From NCBI GenBank assembly GCA_020434085.1, contig JAGRBM010000489.1:1-10000 (forward strand): a DNA stretch of 10,000 bases, in the 5' to 3' direction. Shown here piece after piece: positions 1-6,884 of the stretch (the stretch's first letter is position 1; each line of letters starts with the position of its first letter). The translations under genes were made by a program, and so were the position numbers. The notes beneath the pieces were generated by a model. That model did not search any database, was not told the DNA's origin, and saw only the letters and a program-made list of their open reading frames with translations. Source of the stretch: Chrysiogenia bacterium (GTDB lineage Bacteria > JAGRBM01).

Positions 1-1
1 C

Positions 2-1798
2 AACTACCCCGTCCCGACGGTGACGGGGCTGACGGCCTCAGCCTGCATCGGGCAGAACGCCCTGATCTGGGACCCGGCGCCCGGCGCCTTCTCCTATAGT
101 CTTTACTACAGCACGAGCGCCTTCACCGATATCGAAGACGCCACCAAGACGAGCGTCACAGCGCCGCCGGTTTTCCATACGGGCCTGAGCAACGAGACGA
201 CCTACTACTATCGGGTGGCTGCGGTCGGAGAGGCGGGCGAAGGCCTGGCCTCGCCGATGAAGAGCGCGACCCCCTCGCTCACACCGATGAACACGCCGGA
301 TCCGCTCTTCCAGGGACAGTGGCACCTGACCAACACGGGCCAGTGCGGCGGTGCCCCCGAGGACTGCGGCACCCCGGGCGAGGACCTCAATGTCCAGCCC
401 GTGTGGGACGCCTGCCTGCGCGGCGAGGGGGTCCGGGTCACCGTGGTGGACGAGGAACTCGAGATCGGGCACGAGGACCTCGACCAGAACACGCCCGCGA
501 CCGGGCACGTGGACTACCGTGAAAACGACAACGATCCGACCGGCAGCGCCACCCGTGAGCACGGCACCGCGGTGGGCGGGATTATCGCGGCGCGCGACGG
601 CAACGGGCTTGGCGTGCATGGCGTGGCGCCGCGTGCGACGCTCATTGGCTACAACCTGCTGACCAAGTATTCGAGCATCAACCTTCTCGATTCCTTCACC
701 CGTGACGTGGTCAATCAGGATGTCTCGAACAATAGCTGGGGCAACATCACCAAGGCCGGTGACCTGGTGCCCGCGCTGAGCTCTTTCGCGATGGCCATGG
801 AGGAGGGCACGACCCTGGGGCGCGACGGCAAGGGGGTCGTCTACCTGATGGCGGCCGGCAACGATGGCGGCTGCGCCACCGATGCGGTGGAGACCTGCCT
901 GGTGGACTCGAATTTTGACGGCTACCACAACCATCGCGGCATGCTGATCGTGGCGGCGGTTGACGCCGACGGGGTCAAGGCCGATTACTCCGAGCGCGGA
1001 GCAAACCTCTGGATCAGCGGTCCGGCCGGGCCCGGCGGCGACGGGCTCAACATCACCACAACCGACCGCACGGGGACGACTGGCTACAACGATGGGCAGA
1101 GCCTGATCGAACTCGACAACATCAACTACACCAACGACTTTGCCGGCACTTCGGCGGCAACGCCCGCGGTAGCGGGTGTGGTGGCGCTCATGCTGCAGGC
1201 CAATCCCGACCTTGGCTGGCGCGACGTGCGCCACATTCTGGCCCAGACGGCACGCAAGAATGACGCGGCCAACGGGGAGTGGACCACCAACGGCGCGGGC
1301 TACAACATCAATCTCAACTACGGATTCGGCATTCCCGATGCCCAGGCGGCGACGGCCTGCGCGGTGGGCTGGACGAACGTGGGAACAGAGCTCTCGAGCG
1401 GCCCCCACAGCGCAACGCCCGCGATGGCCATTCCCGACAACGACATGACGGGCATCTCGGATACGATTTCCGTGGCCGCCAGCGGCATCGGAGCAATCGA
1501 ATACATCAACGTGCTCTTCAGCGCTTCGGACCATCCCTTTGCCGGCGACCTGGAGATCACGCTGATCAACGAAACCGACGGAACTGAAAGCGTGCTGGCC
1601 CCGGCGCACGAATGCGGGGGCGGCTCCTGCGACGGCTACGATGAGTGGGAGTTTGCAACGGTCTTTCATCTGGGCGAAGCCGCCGATGGCGACTGGACCC
1701 TGCGGGTCCGCGACCTCGGGCCGCTCGATACCGGGACCTTCGAGTCCTGGTCGATCATTTTTTACGGAACTGCCTCCGGGCCGGGGAGCTGTCCATGA
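2..1798 (+). CDS. Secreted S8 subtilisin/kexin-like serine protease with fibronectin-III and P domains (5' partial)
   Basis: The frame is open to the left edge, so the N-terminus, including any signal peptide, lies outside; the GTG at 20 is not a convincing start. Numbering from the codon at base 2 (598 residues): residues 1-91 look like a fibronectin type III domain (conserved Trp in ALIWDP, YYYRVAAV strand, ASPMKSATP end). The S8 catalytic domain (about 100-455) begins at DPLFQGQWHLTNTGQ. Its catalytic residues are Asp150 (VTVVDEELE), His187 (REHGTAVGG) and Ser384 (FAGTSAATPAVAG), with oxyanion Asn287 (AAGNDGG). Residues about 460-592 match a P/Homo-B domain (SDTISV, ending GTFESWSIIFYGT), the module that stabilises kexin-type proteases. 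All catalytic residues are present, so it should be an active extracytoplasmic endopeptidase; its substrate is unknown. No I9 propeptide lies directly before the catalytic domain. The stop codon overlaps the next gene's ATG (ATGA). Confidence 0.93.
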   Translation, partial: NYPVPTVTGLTASACIGQNALIWDPAPGAFSYSLYYSTSAFTDIEDATKTSVTAPPVFHTGLSNETTYYYRVAAVGEAGEGLASPMKSATPSLTPMNTPDPLFQGQWHLTNTGQCGGAPEDCGTPGEDLNVQPVWDACLRGEGVRVTVVDEELEIGHEDLDQNTPATGHVDYRENDNDPTGSATREHGTAVGGIIAARDGNGLGVHGVAPRATLIGYNLLTKYSSINLLDSFTRDVVNQDVSNNSWGNITKAGDLVPALSSFAMAMEEGTTLGRDGKGVVYLMAAGNDGGCATDAVETCLVDSNFDGYHNHRGMLIVAAVDADGVKADYSERGANLWISGPAGPGGDGLNITTTDRTGTTGYNDGQSLIELDNINYTNDFAGTSAATPAVAGVVALMLQANPDLGWRDVRHILAQTARKNDAANGEWTTNGAGYNINLNYGFGIPDAQAATACAVGWTNVGTELSSGPHSATPAMAIPDNDMTGISDTISVAASGIGAIEYINVLFSASDHPFAGDLEITLINETDGTESVLAPAHECGGGSCDGYDEWEFATVFHLGEAADGDWTLRVRDLGPLDTGTFESWSIIFYGTASGPGSCP

Positions 1799-2394
1799 AA
1801 ACATTGCTTGTTGCTGCATTGAGCCTGGGGTTGCTGGCCTCCCCGGCGGCGGCCCAGAGCGCGCCGACGAAGGCATCGACAAAGGCGTCGAAGAGCGCCA
1901 ACGCCGCGCAACTCGTGCCCGTGAAGATCGACGATGGGTTCAAAACCCGCACCTACTGGCTCGACCCTGCATTCGAGATCGCGTTCTCGGACGTCGCGCC
2001 GGCGGGTGGGACTTCGGCCAAGATCGCTGAAAGCCAGGCGCGTGAAGCGGCCCCCGGCGTGTGGGTGCGCCCGGCCGGTGGCGCATCCGCGAAGAGCCTT
2101 GCTGGATCGGACTCACCGGCGTTCCGGGCCGGAACGCGTCCAGACTCGCCGCTCATGGGGCTTCCGGGCGGCGTACTCGTGCGCTTCGATGACTCCCTCA
2201 ATCGGACGCAGGCGCTCGCCTGGCTGGCCGGGCGCAGCCTCGTGGTTGTGCGCGAACTGAAGCTGAGTGCCCCGACCTTTGAGGTCGCTTCCGAGTCCGG
2301 AATGGCCAGTATTGAGCTGGCCCGCGCGCTTCTGGCCGAGCCGGAGATCGTCGTGGCCAGCCCGAACTGGTGGCAGGAAGTCGAAACGAACTGA
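1795..2394 (+). CDS. Small secreted protein with subtilase-propeptide (I9-like) C-terminus
   Basis: This is a 199-residue protein. The ATG at 1795 is chosen over an upstream in-frame start at 1645 because it begins a clean signal peptide (hydrophobic LLVAALSLGLLA, AAA-Q cleavage site near residue 20), has GGGGAG at 1783-1788, and overlaps the protease stop codon by 4 bases, implying translational coupling. After the signal come an Ala/Lys/Ser-rich stretch (22-36) and a region with YWLDPAFEIAF. The C-terminal about 75 residues (GGVLVRFDD, VVRELKLSAPTFEV, ELARALLAEPEIVVASPNWW) follow the pattern of propeptides that precede S8 catalytic domains, which typically end in a 'PxVxxAxPNxx' strand. It has no catalytic residues. 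I infer that it folds, inhibits or localises the adjacent protease. The propeptide call rests on recognition of the pattern, not on a database search. Confidence 0.8.
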   Translation: MKTLLVAALSLGLLASPAAAQSAPTKASTKASKSANAAQLVPVKIDDGFKTRTYWLDPAFEIAFSDVAPAGGTSAKIAESQAREAAPGVWVRPAGGASAKSLAGSDSPAFRAGTRPDSPLMGLPGGVLVRFDDSLNRTQALAWLAGRSLVVVRELKLSAPTFEVASESGMASIELARALLAEPEIVVASPNWWQEVETN

Positions 2395-2507
2395 AGACGG
2401 CGCCTGAGCGGCGCTCACTCCCTTTAAAATTGTTTACATAGGCAGCGGGTTCCATCCGGCATACTGATCCGACCTGATACAGGCAATCGGAACGGGGGGA
2501 CTCGGGC

Positions 2508-4040
2508 ATGAGGCACTTTGCTCGCATGATCCGCCGGCTTTGGCCGGCGTTGGCAATTCTGGCGGTAGCGGCCTGGGCGGCGCCGGCGCGCGCGCAGGAA
2601 AAGACCCTCGCGCGAGATCTCGACCCGGTGGCCCTGAGCGGCGAGCCGCTGCAGGCCTTCGAGGGGCGCAAGATCGACCGGATGCGCCTTTATGCCCACC
2701 AGAACGGCCAGTGGATTCCCATCCCCTACCAGATCGACAAGAAGGACCCCGACGGCGAGTTCATCATCTCGACCAATACCGTGACCGATGAGGTGCGCGA
2801 CGAGGCGGGCTTCGACGACATTCCCGAGGCTGAAAAGCACGAGGATCGCATCGAGGATTTCGAGGACTCTCGCAAGAAATACGAGAAACAGATCAAGAAG
2901 GGCGAGCTGAGCCGTGAGGAATTCGAGCTCATTCGTCGCAACGCCTATCACGAAGAGAAACTCGACCAGCTCGACTACAACGACGAACTGGTGTTCATGG
3001 CCCGCGACTCGGGCAGTCGCGCCGCGCGGGAGAGCTGGCTGACCCCCAGGGCCATCGAGCTCGAAATCACCGATCCCGTCGACCAGTCGACGAGCTGGGT
3101 CTACCTGTTCTACTTCGATGCCGGTGACGTGCCCGCACGCAGTGCCATCGACTATGTCGACTACGATCCCAAGGGTGATACCGTCAACGCGCGCCTTGGT
3201 GTCATCGATTTTGTGGATGAGAAGCCGCTCATCGTGGAGGGGCTCATCGGCAAGCATCCCAACGGCACCACGATTCCCAACGTTCTCGATCGTTTCAAGG
3301 TGCGCATTCGCGTCAAGCCCGCGCCCCTGTTCTGCATCCCGCTCCACTTTGACGAGAACAACGTCAAAGCCTTCACCATCGGTTACAAGGACGGCCCGGT
3401 CCGCGTGATTCGCCGGAATATCTTCTGGATCATCCTGGGCGGTGTGCGCCTGCCCTTTGCACCGAAAATCGTCATCTACTTCCAGTTCTATGAAAACGGG
3501 CTGGCCACCAAGGCTGAAATCTGGGTGCCTGTTGATGCCGACTGGTTCGTTTGCGATGGGAGCAGCTTCACTGCGGGGCTTGACCTCAACAAAAACGCCA
3601 TGGGGGCGAAGATCTTTACCCAGGACAACAGCGAGATCGTCATCGACGGCAAGCTCTCCGAGGCGGAGAAGAACCTCAAGCGGCGGGGTCAGTTCTGGAT
3701 CGCCGGGTACCTGCCCAACGATGCAGCGCTCATGTCGCGGATGCTCTATGACGAACGCCTGATCGCCAAGGGCGCGGTGATGGACCTGGCGCTCAAGGAC
3801 GACAACAACGCGCTGGATCCTCCCGAGAACGAACCGGGGCAGCATCTGATCGGTTACACCATGGACATCGGCAAGATGCCCAAGGGCACGTACAACATGG
3901 GCTTCCAGATCTACGTGGCCTATGACTTCGAACCCGGGGACGTCGATGCGCTGCTCAATATCGACGACAAACCGCTGACCGTTCGTGCGGTTGAGCAGGA
4001 AAGCGCAGTGCCGGAGGCGCCGGCCGAGCCGGCGAAGTAA
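2508..4040 (+). CDS. Exported protein of unknown function with charged helical insert
   Basis: This is a 510-residue protein I do not recognise as a named family. The ATG at 2508 follows a purine-rich GGGGGGA at 2494-2500. It starts a typical Sec signal peptide: Arg-rich n-region, hydrophobic core LAILAVAAWAA, and ARA-Q cleavage near residue 29. The mature protein opens with a beta-rich segment (MRLYAHQNGQWIPIPYQID, about 59-77), then a highly charged, probably helical stretch (about 104-155, rich in Glu, Asp, Lys and Arg), then DELVFMARDSGSRA (159-172). I have an impression that 'vPfQvD...DELvfmarDaG' recurs in secreted hypothetical proteins of deltaproteobacteria, but cannot name a family. 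A beta-rich remainder includes GPVRVIRRNIFW (296-307) and ends in a Pro/Ala/Glu tail. There is no obvious enzyme motif, lipobox or C-terminal anchor, so a periplasmic or secreted location is inferred. It lies 113 bases after the propeptide-like gene, so co-transcription is possible but unproven. Confidence 0.85.
   Translation: MRHFARMIRRLWPALAILAVAAWAAPARAQEKTLARDLDPVALSGEPLQAFEGRKIDRMRLYAHQNGQWIPIPYQIDKKDPDGEFIISTNTVTDEVRDEAGFDDIPEAEKHEDRIEDFEDSRKKYEKQIKKGELSREEFELIRRNAYHEEKLDQLDYNDELVFMARDSGSRAARESWLTPRAIELEITDPVDQSTSWVYLFYFDAGDVPARSAIDYVDYDPKGDTVNARLGVIDFVDEKPLIVEGLIGKHPNGTTIPNVLDRFKVRIRVKPAPLFCIPLHFDENNVKAFTIGYKDGPVRVIRRNIFWIILGGVRLPFAPKIVIYFQFYENGLATKAEIWVPVDADWFVCDGSSFTAGLDLNKNAMGAKIFTQDNSEIVIDGKLSEAEKNLKRRGQFWIAGYLPNDAALMSRMLYDERLIAKGAVMDLALKDDNNALDPPENEPGQHLIGYTMDIGKMPKGTYNMGFQIYVAYDFEPGDVDALLNIDDKPLTVRAVEQESAVPEAPAEPAK
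4018..4034. repeat. Perfect GC-rich inverted repeat at convergent gene ends
   Basis: CGCCGGC-CGA-GCCGGCG forms a perfect 7-bp stem with a 3-base loop. It lies just before the TAA of the unknown exported protein and 10 bases beyond the stop of the convergent diguanylate cyclase. Neither strand has a following T-run, so it is not a standard intrinsic terminator. It could still act as an RNA end-stabilising or pausing hairpin shared by both convergent transcripts. It also encodes part of the Pro/Ala/Glu tail (APAEPAK), so the symmetry may simply reflect Pro and Ala codons. Confidence 0.35.
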
Positions 4041-4043
4041 GTC

Positions 4044-5243
4044 TCAGGATATCTGTTGGGCTGCCGGATCGTCGTCGTGCCAGACGACGCGATTGCGGCC
4101 GCGCTGCTTGGCGCGATAGAGCATGTTGTCGGCTTCTTCAAGCAGCAGGTCGGCCTGGGCGAGCTCTCCCTCGCGCGCGGCCACCCCGAAGCTCGCAGTG
4201 ATCCGAAGCCCCCCGTTCGCAGTAGAGATCTCGGAGTTCTGCAACTGCTCGCGCATCCGCTCAGCCACGGCGATGGTTCCCTCCAGCGCTGTCTCGGGAA
4301 GCAGCACGACCAGTTCTTCACCGCCGAAACGTCCCACGCGGTCGATGCCCTGGCGGATTTCGGCGCGAAGAATTGCGGCGACATGCTGGAGGGTAAGATC
4401 TCCGACGCTGTGCCCCCAGGTGTCGTTGACGGACTTGAAATGGTCGAGATCGCAGATGATGAAACCCACCGGGCGGCCCGTGCGCTGGGCGCGCACGCAC
4501 TCGGCCTCAAAGAACTCGAAGAACTGACGCCGGGTTGAAAGACCGGTGAGGGAGTCGGTGGCGGCCAAGTCCTGGAACTGTGCTTCCCGCTCCCTCCAGC
4601 GCGAGAGCAGCGAGTTGACGACCACCCACACGAGAAGCGGCGAGACCACCAGCAGGGTCATCTGCCAGTAGCGCAGCGCCCCCACCGGGCGGCCCGCCGC
4701 GTCCACTGGGGTCGAGATGAAGACCGGCGCGTAGGGAATCAGGTGCAATTCATCGAGGATCAGAATCGCAATCAGAACGCTGAGCCCCGAGACCACCGAG
4801 CGGGCGATGGCGCCCTTGTGAAGCAGCGGCAAGCCGACCGCGATGCCCGCGACCAGAAGAGGGGCAATCTGCGTTGTATAGAGACCCGTAGCATAGGAGA
4901 AAAAGAGAACGCCGAGGGTGTACCCATGCGCCAACAATTCCGAGAGGAAGGGCCAGTCCTTGACATGGCGGCGTCGCAGCAGCCCGCCGAGTAACAGGCT
5001 CAGAGCGCCCGCAGTGAGTGCCATCGCGATCCCCAGCGTGACCGGGTAGAAGTCCGGGTTGAGCTGGTCGCCGATCGAGGAGCGGCTGAGCCAGCTCAGG
5101 AATGCGACATTGCTGCACGAAACGCACAGGGCGATGGCGGTCAGAAACAGGCCGCGGTCGATCGGGCTCCAATCGATGGGATTGGGCAGCCAGCCCACCG
5201 CCGGTCTCCGGCGTTGCGGGCCCTCGGGGGAGCTGATTGGCAT
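4044..5243 (-). CDS. Membrane-anchored diguanylate cyclase (GGDEF domain)
   Basis: Predicted to make cyclic di-GMP from two GTP at the inner membrane. With the ATG at 5243 it has 399 residues; a TTG at 5252 would add three. Neither start has a clear ribosome site. The N-terminal half has about six hydrophobic segments (roughly 30-51, 65-89, 99-122, 125-141, 149-169, 191-212), probably a membrane sensor of unknown ligand. A short linker leads to a GGDEF domain: ATDSLTGL (start of domain), metal-binding DLDHFKSVND (from about 265), and an intact GGEEL active site at 307-311 followed by TASFGVA and ADNMLYRAKQRGRN. The allosteric RxxD inhibitory site is not canonical: the Asp five residues before GGEEL is present (D301), but Gln298 stands where Arg is expected, with an Arg one position earlier. 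Product inhibition may therefore be weak. The gene lies 67 bases after the response regulator on the same strand, probably in one operon, and converges on the upstream exported-protein gene. Confidence 0.95.
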   Translation of the reverse strand: MPISSPEGPQRRRPAVGWLPNPIDWSPIDRGLFLTAIALCVSCSNVAFLSWLSRSSIGDQLNPDFYPVTLGIAMALTAGALSLLLGGLLRRRHVKDWPFLSELLAHGYTLGVLFFSYATGLYTTQIAPLLVAGIAVGLPLLHKGAIARSVVSGLSVLIAILILDELHLIPYAPVFISTPVDAAGRPVGALRYWQMTLLVVSPLLVWVVVNSLLSRWREREAQFQDLAATDSLTGLSTRRQFFEFFEAECVRAQRTGRPVGFIICDLDHFKSVNDTWGHSVGDLTLQHVAAILRAEIRQGIDRVGRFGGEELVVLLPETALEGTIAVAERMREQLQNSEISTANGGLRITASFGVAAREGELAQADLLLEEADNMLYRAKQRGRNRVVWHDDDPAAQQIS

Positions 5244-5310
5244 AAGTGGCAAGTCTAGCGGACGCGGCGCCCTGAGTGAATGAGAGAAACATCGCCTGTG
5301 ACCGGGTGCG

Positions 5311-6687
5311 TCAAGGTCCCGTGGCGCCCTTTCCCTTCATCTTGGCGAGGCGCCGCGAAAGAGTGCGCGCGGAGATCTTGAGAATCTCCGCCGCGCGGGT
5401 CTGGTTGCCGCCGCACCGATCGAGAACCGAGCGGATATGGGCTTCTTCCACCTCTTCCAGTGAGCTGGTCGGGCTCGGTTCCGGTGCGGGCTGGGAGCTG
5501 CCGGGAACGGAGAGCACCTGCGCAATCACACCATCGTTGATTGTGCCGGAGGGGCTGAGCAGATCGGCGCGCTCGATGACGTTGCGCAGCTCGCGAACAT
5601 TTCCGGGCCAGGGATAGCGATTCAGCACGGCGATCGCGCCGCTTTGCAGCTCGAGCTTGCGACCGCGTCGCAATCCGATTTCCCTGCAAAAATGACCGGC
5701 GAGAACCGGAATGTCTTCGTATCGCTGGCGTAGCGGAGGGATGACGATCTCCGCGACGGCCAGTCGGTAATACAGATCCGACCGGAATGTACCTGCCGCA
5801 ACGGCGTTCTTGAGGCTCGTGTTGGTTGCCGCAATGACACGGGTATTGACGGAAATTTCATTGACGCCGCCCAGCCGGCGGAGCATGGAGTATTCGAGCA
5901 CACGCAGAAAGTGTCCCTGCACGTCGAGAGGGAGTTCGCCGACTTCATCGAGAAAGAGCGTGCCGTTCTGGGTCAGTTCGAACAGGCCCTGTCGTCGTTC
6001 ATGGGCGCCGGTGTAGGCGCCTTTCTCGTGCCCAAAGAGCTCGGACTGGATGAGATGCTTCTCGAAGCTTGCGCAGTTTACCGCGACATAGGGCCCGTCA
6101 TAGCGGGGTGAGAGTTCGTGAATTTTCCTGGCGATGTGCTCCTTACCGACCCCCGTTTCACCGCGGATGAGAACCGGCACGGACCCTTCGCGTCCGAGGC
6201 GTACGACGAGCTCCTCGATTTCCCGCATCTGCGGGGAGGGGAGAGGGACCGTCTTCTGGCTGAGCTCCATGAGGCTGCTGCGTGAGCGCGCCTGTTGATC
6301 GATCTCGTTGCTTCGGACGCGTAGGGCATGCTGGATTCGATTGAGCAGGGTCTCGACGTCGAAGGGCTTGGTGATGTAGTCGAAGGCCCCCCTGTTGATG
6401 CATTCGGATGCCGTGCCCGGTGAAGTATTGGCGGTCAGAACCAGCACGGCAGGCGCGGATGGATGGGACACCATCTCGGGAATCAGATCGACGCCCGATC
6501 CGTCTACAAGGTTGAGATCGAGAAGGATGAGATCGGCTGAAGAGTGACTGAGAAAATGCCGGGCGCCCTGGAGCGACTCGGCACTGGTGGTCTCAAACCC
6601 GCTTTCCTGCAGCAGGTCCGAGAGCAGAAGGCTGACCTCGGGATCATCTTCGGTTATCAGTACGTGGCCGGACCCGAGCTTCCCCAT
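5311..6687 (-). CDS. Sigma-54-dependent NtrC-family response regulator (receiver, AAA+, Fis HTH)
   Basis: A 458-residue activator of sigma-54 RNA polymerase, the usual length for the family. The receiver domain (about 7-122) has acidic residues E13/D14/D15, phospho-acceptor D57 (LILLDLNL), T85 and K107 (TKPFD). The AAA+ domain (about 150-375) has Walker A GETGVGKE (176-183), the sigma-54 contact loop GAYTGA (223-228; the usual form is GAFTGA, and Tyr is a known natural variant), Walker B LFLDEVGELP (D247, E248), the arginine-finger region FRSDLYYRL and YPWPGNVREL (358-367). A Ser/Pro linker precedes a C-terminal Fis-type helix-turn-helix (about 410-450; GGNQTRAAEILKISARTLSRRL) for enhancer binding. 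All parts needed for phosphorylation-controlled activation are present. The ATG at 6687 has a G-rich stretch upstream. The gene is divergent from a PAS histidine kinase, its likely partner, and is followed by the diguanylate cyclase. Target genes cannot be read from this window. Confidence 0.97.
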   Translation of the reverse strand: MGKLGSGHVLITEDDPEVSLLLSDLLQESGFETTSAESLQGARHFLSHSSADLILLDLNLVDGSGVDLIPEMVSHPSAPAVLVLTANTSPGTASECINRGAFDYITKPFDVETLLNRIQHALRVRSNEIDQQARSRSSLMELSQKTVPLPSPQMREIEELVVRLGREGSVPVLIRGETGVGKEHIARKIHELSPRYDGPYVAVNCASFEKHLIQSELFGHEKGAYTGAHERRQGLFELTQNGTLFLDEVGELPLDVQGHFLRVLEYSMLRRLGGVNEISVNTRVIAATNTSLKNAVAAGTFRSDLYYRLAVAEIVIPPLRQRYEDIPVLAGHFCREIGLRRGRKLELQSGAIAVLNRYPWPGNVRELRNVIERADLLSPSGTINDGVIAQVLSVPGSSQPAPEPSPTSSLEEVEEAHIRSVLDRCGGNQTRAAEILKISARTLSRRLAKMKGKGATGP

Positions 6688-6884
6688 TGAAACACTACCC
6701 CGGGGTCCACAATTCCTACTTGTGAGACCCGATCTCTATTTCTGCTCCGCCACGATTGGACAATTATTGCTTTTCCCTGCTTTGACGTGCAACTGACAGG
6801 GGAGAATCGACGTGGCAGCATGATGTTGCAGCAGTGCCGGACGAGCGCCCGAACCTGTAGCAATTTGAAACATCTGGACGGACA
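6688..6884. promoter_or_regulatory. Divergent control region between response regulator and histidine kinase
   Basis: This 197-base non-coding stretch must hold the promoters for both divergent genes unless they are read from farther away. It is visibly less GC-rich than the flanking genes. An imperfect 15-bp dyad, GCAGCATGATGTTGC (6815-6829, 6 of 7 arm positions paired), lies about 55 bases before the kinase ATG and could be an operator. A second short inverted pair, CCCTG (6775-6779) and CAGGG (6797-6801), flanks TTTGACGTGCAAC. I find no promoter with correct spacing: sigma-54-like halves exist but are mis-spaced (see rejected items). No credible small ORF is present. Confidence 0.45.

Noticed and set aside
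20-22. GTG at 20 as the true start of the protease
   Set aside because: The frame is open to the window edge, no signal peptide follows, and the codon falls at the beginning of an Fn3 domain, so the gene must begin further left.
1645-1794. Longer start for the small propeptide-like protein
   Set aside because: The extra 50 residues lie inside the protease P domain in another frame and would bury the signal peptide that begins at 1795.
38-1882. 614-codon open frame on the minus strand opposite the protease
   Set aside because: It is antisense to a gene with a full S8 catalytic triad and P domain. Its translation is Arg/Val/Gly/His-rich with no recognisable domain. Long antisense frames are expected in GC-rich genes with strong third-position GC.
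2400-2417. Intrinsic terminator after the propeptide-like gene (TGAGC-GGC-GCTCA hairpin)
   Set aside because: The stem is only 5 bp and is followed by CTCCCTTTAAAA, not a T-run; too weak to call a terminator.
2430-2465. Sigma-70 promoter TTTACA ... CATACT before the exported protein
   Set aside because: TTTACA (2433-2438) is a fair -35 box, but the nearest -10-like hexamer is 21 bases away, outside the workable range.
2424-3845. 473-codon open frame on the minus strand opposite the exported protein
   Set aside because: The plus-strand frame has a signal peptide and a balanced protein-like composition. The antisense product has no start context and reads as a codon-bias shadow.
6756-6770. 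Sigma-54 promoter TTGGACAATTATTGC
   Set aside because: The GG and GC elements are 9 bases apart; sigma-54 promoters need 10 and tolerate little change.
6813-6830. Sigma-54 promoter TGGCA...TTGCA upstream of the kinase
   Set aside because: Both half-sites match the consensus, but GG and GC are separated by 12 bases rather than 10; the sequence is better explained as a dyad.
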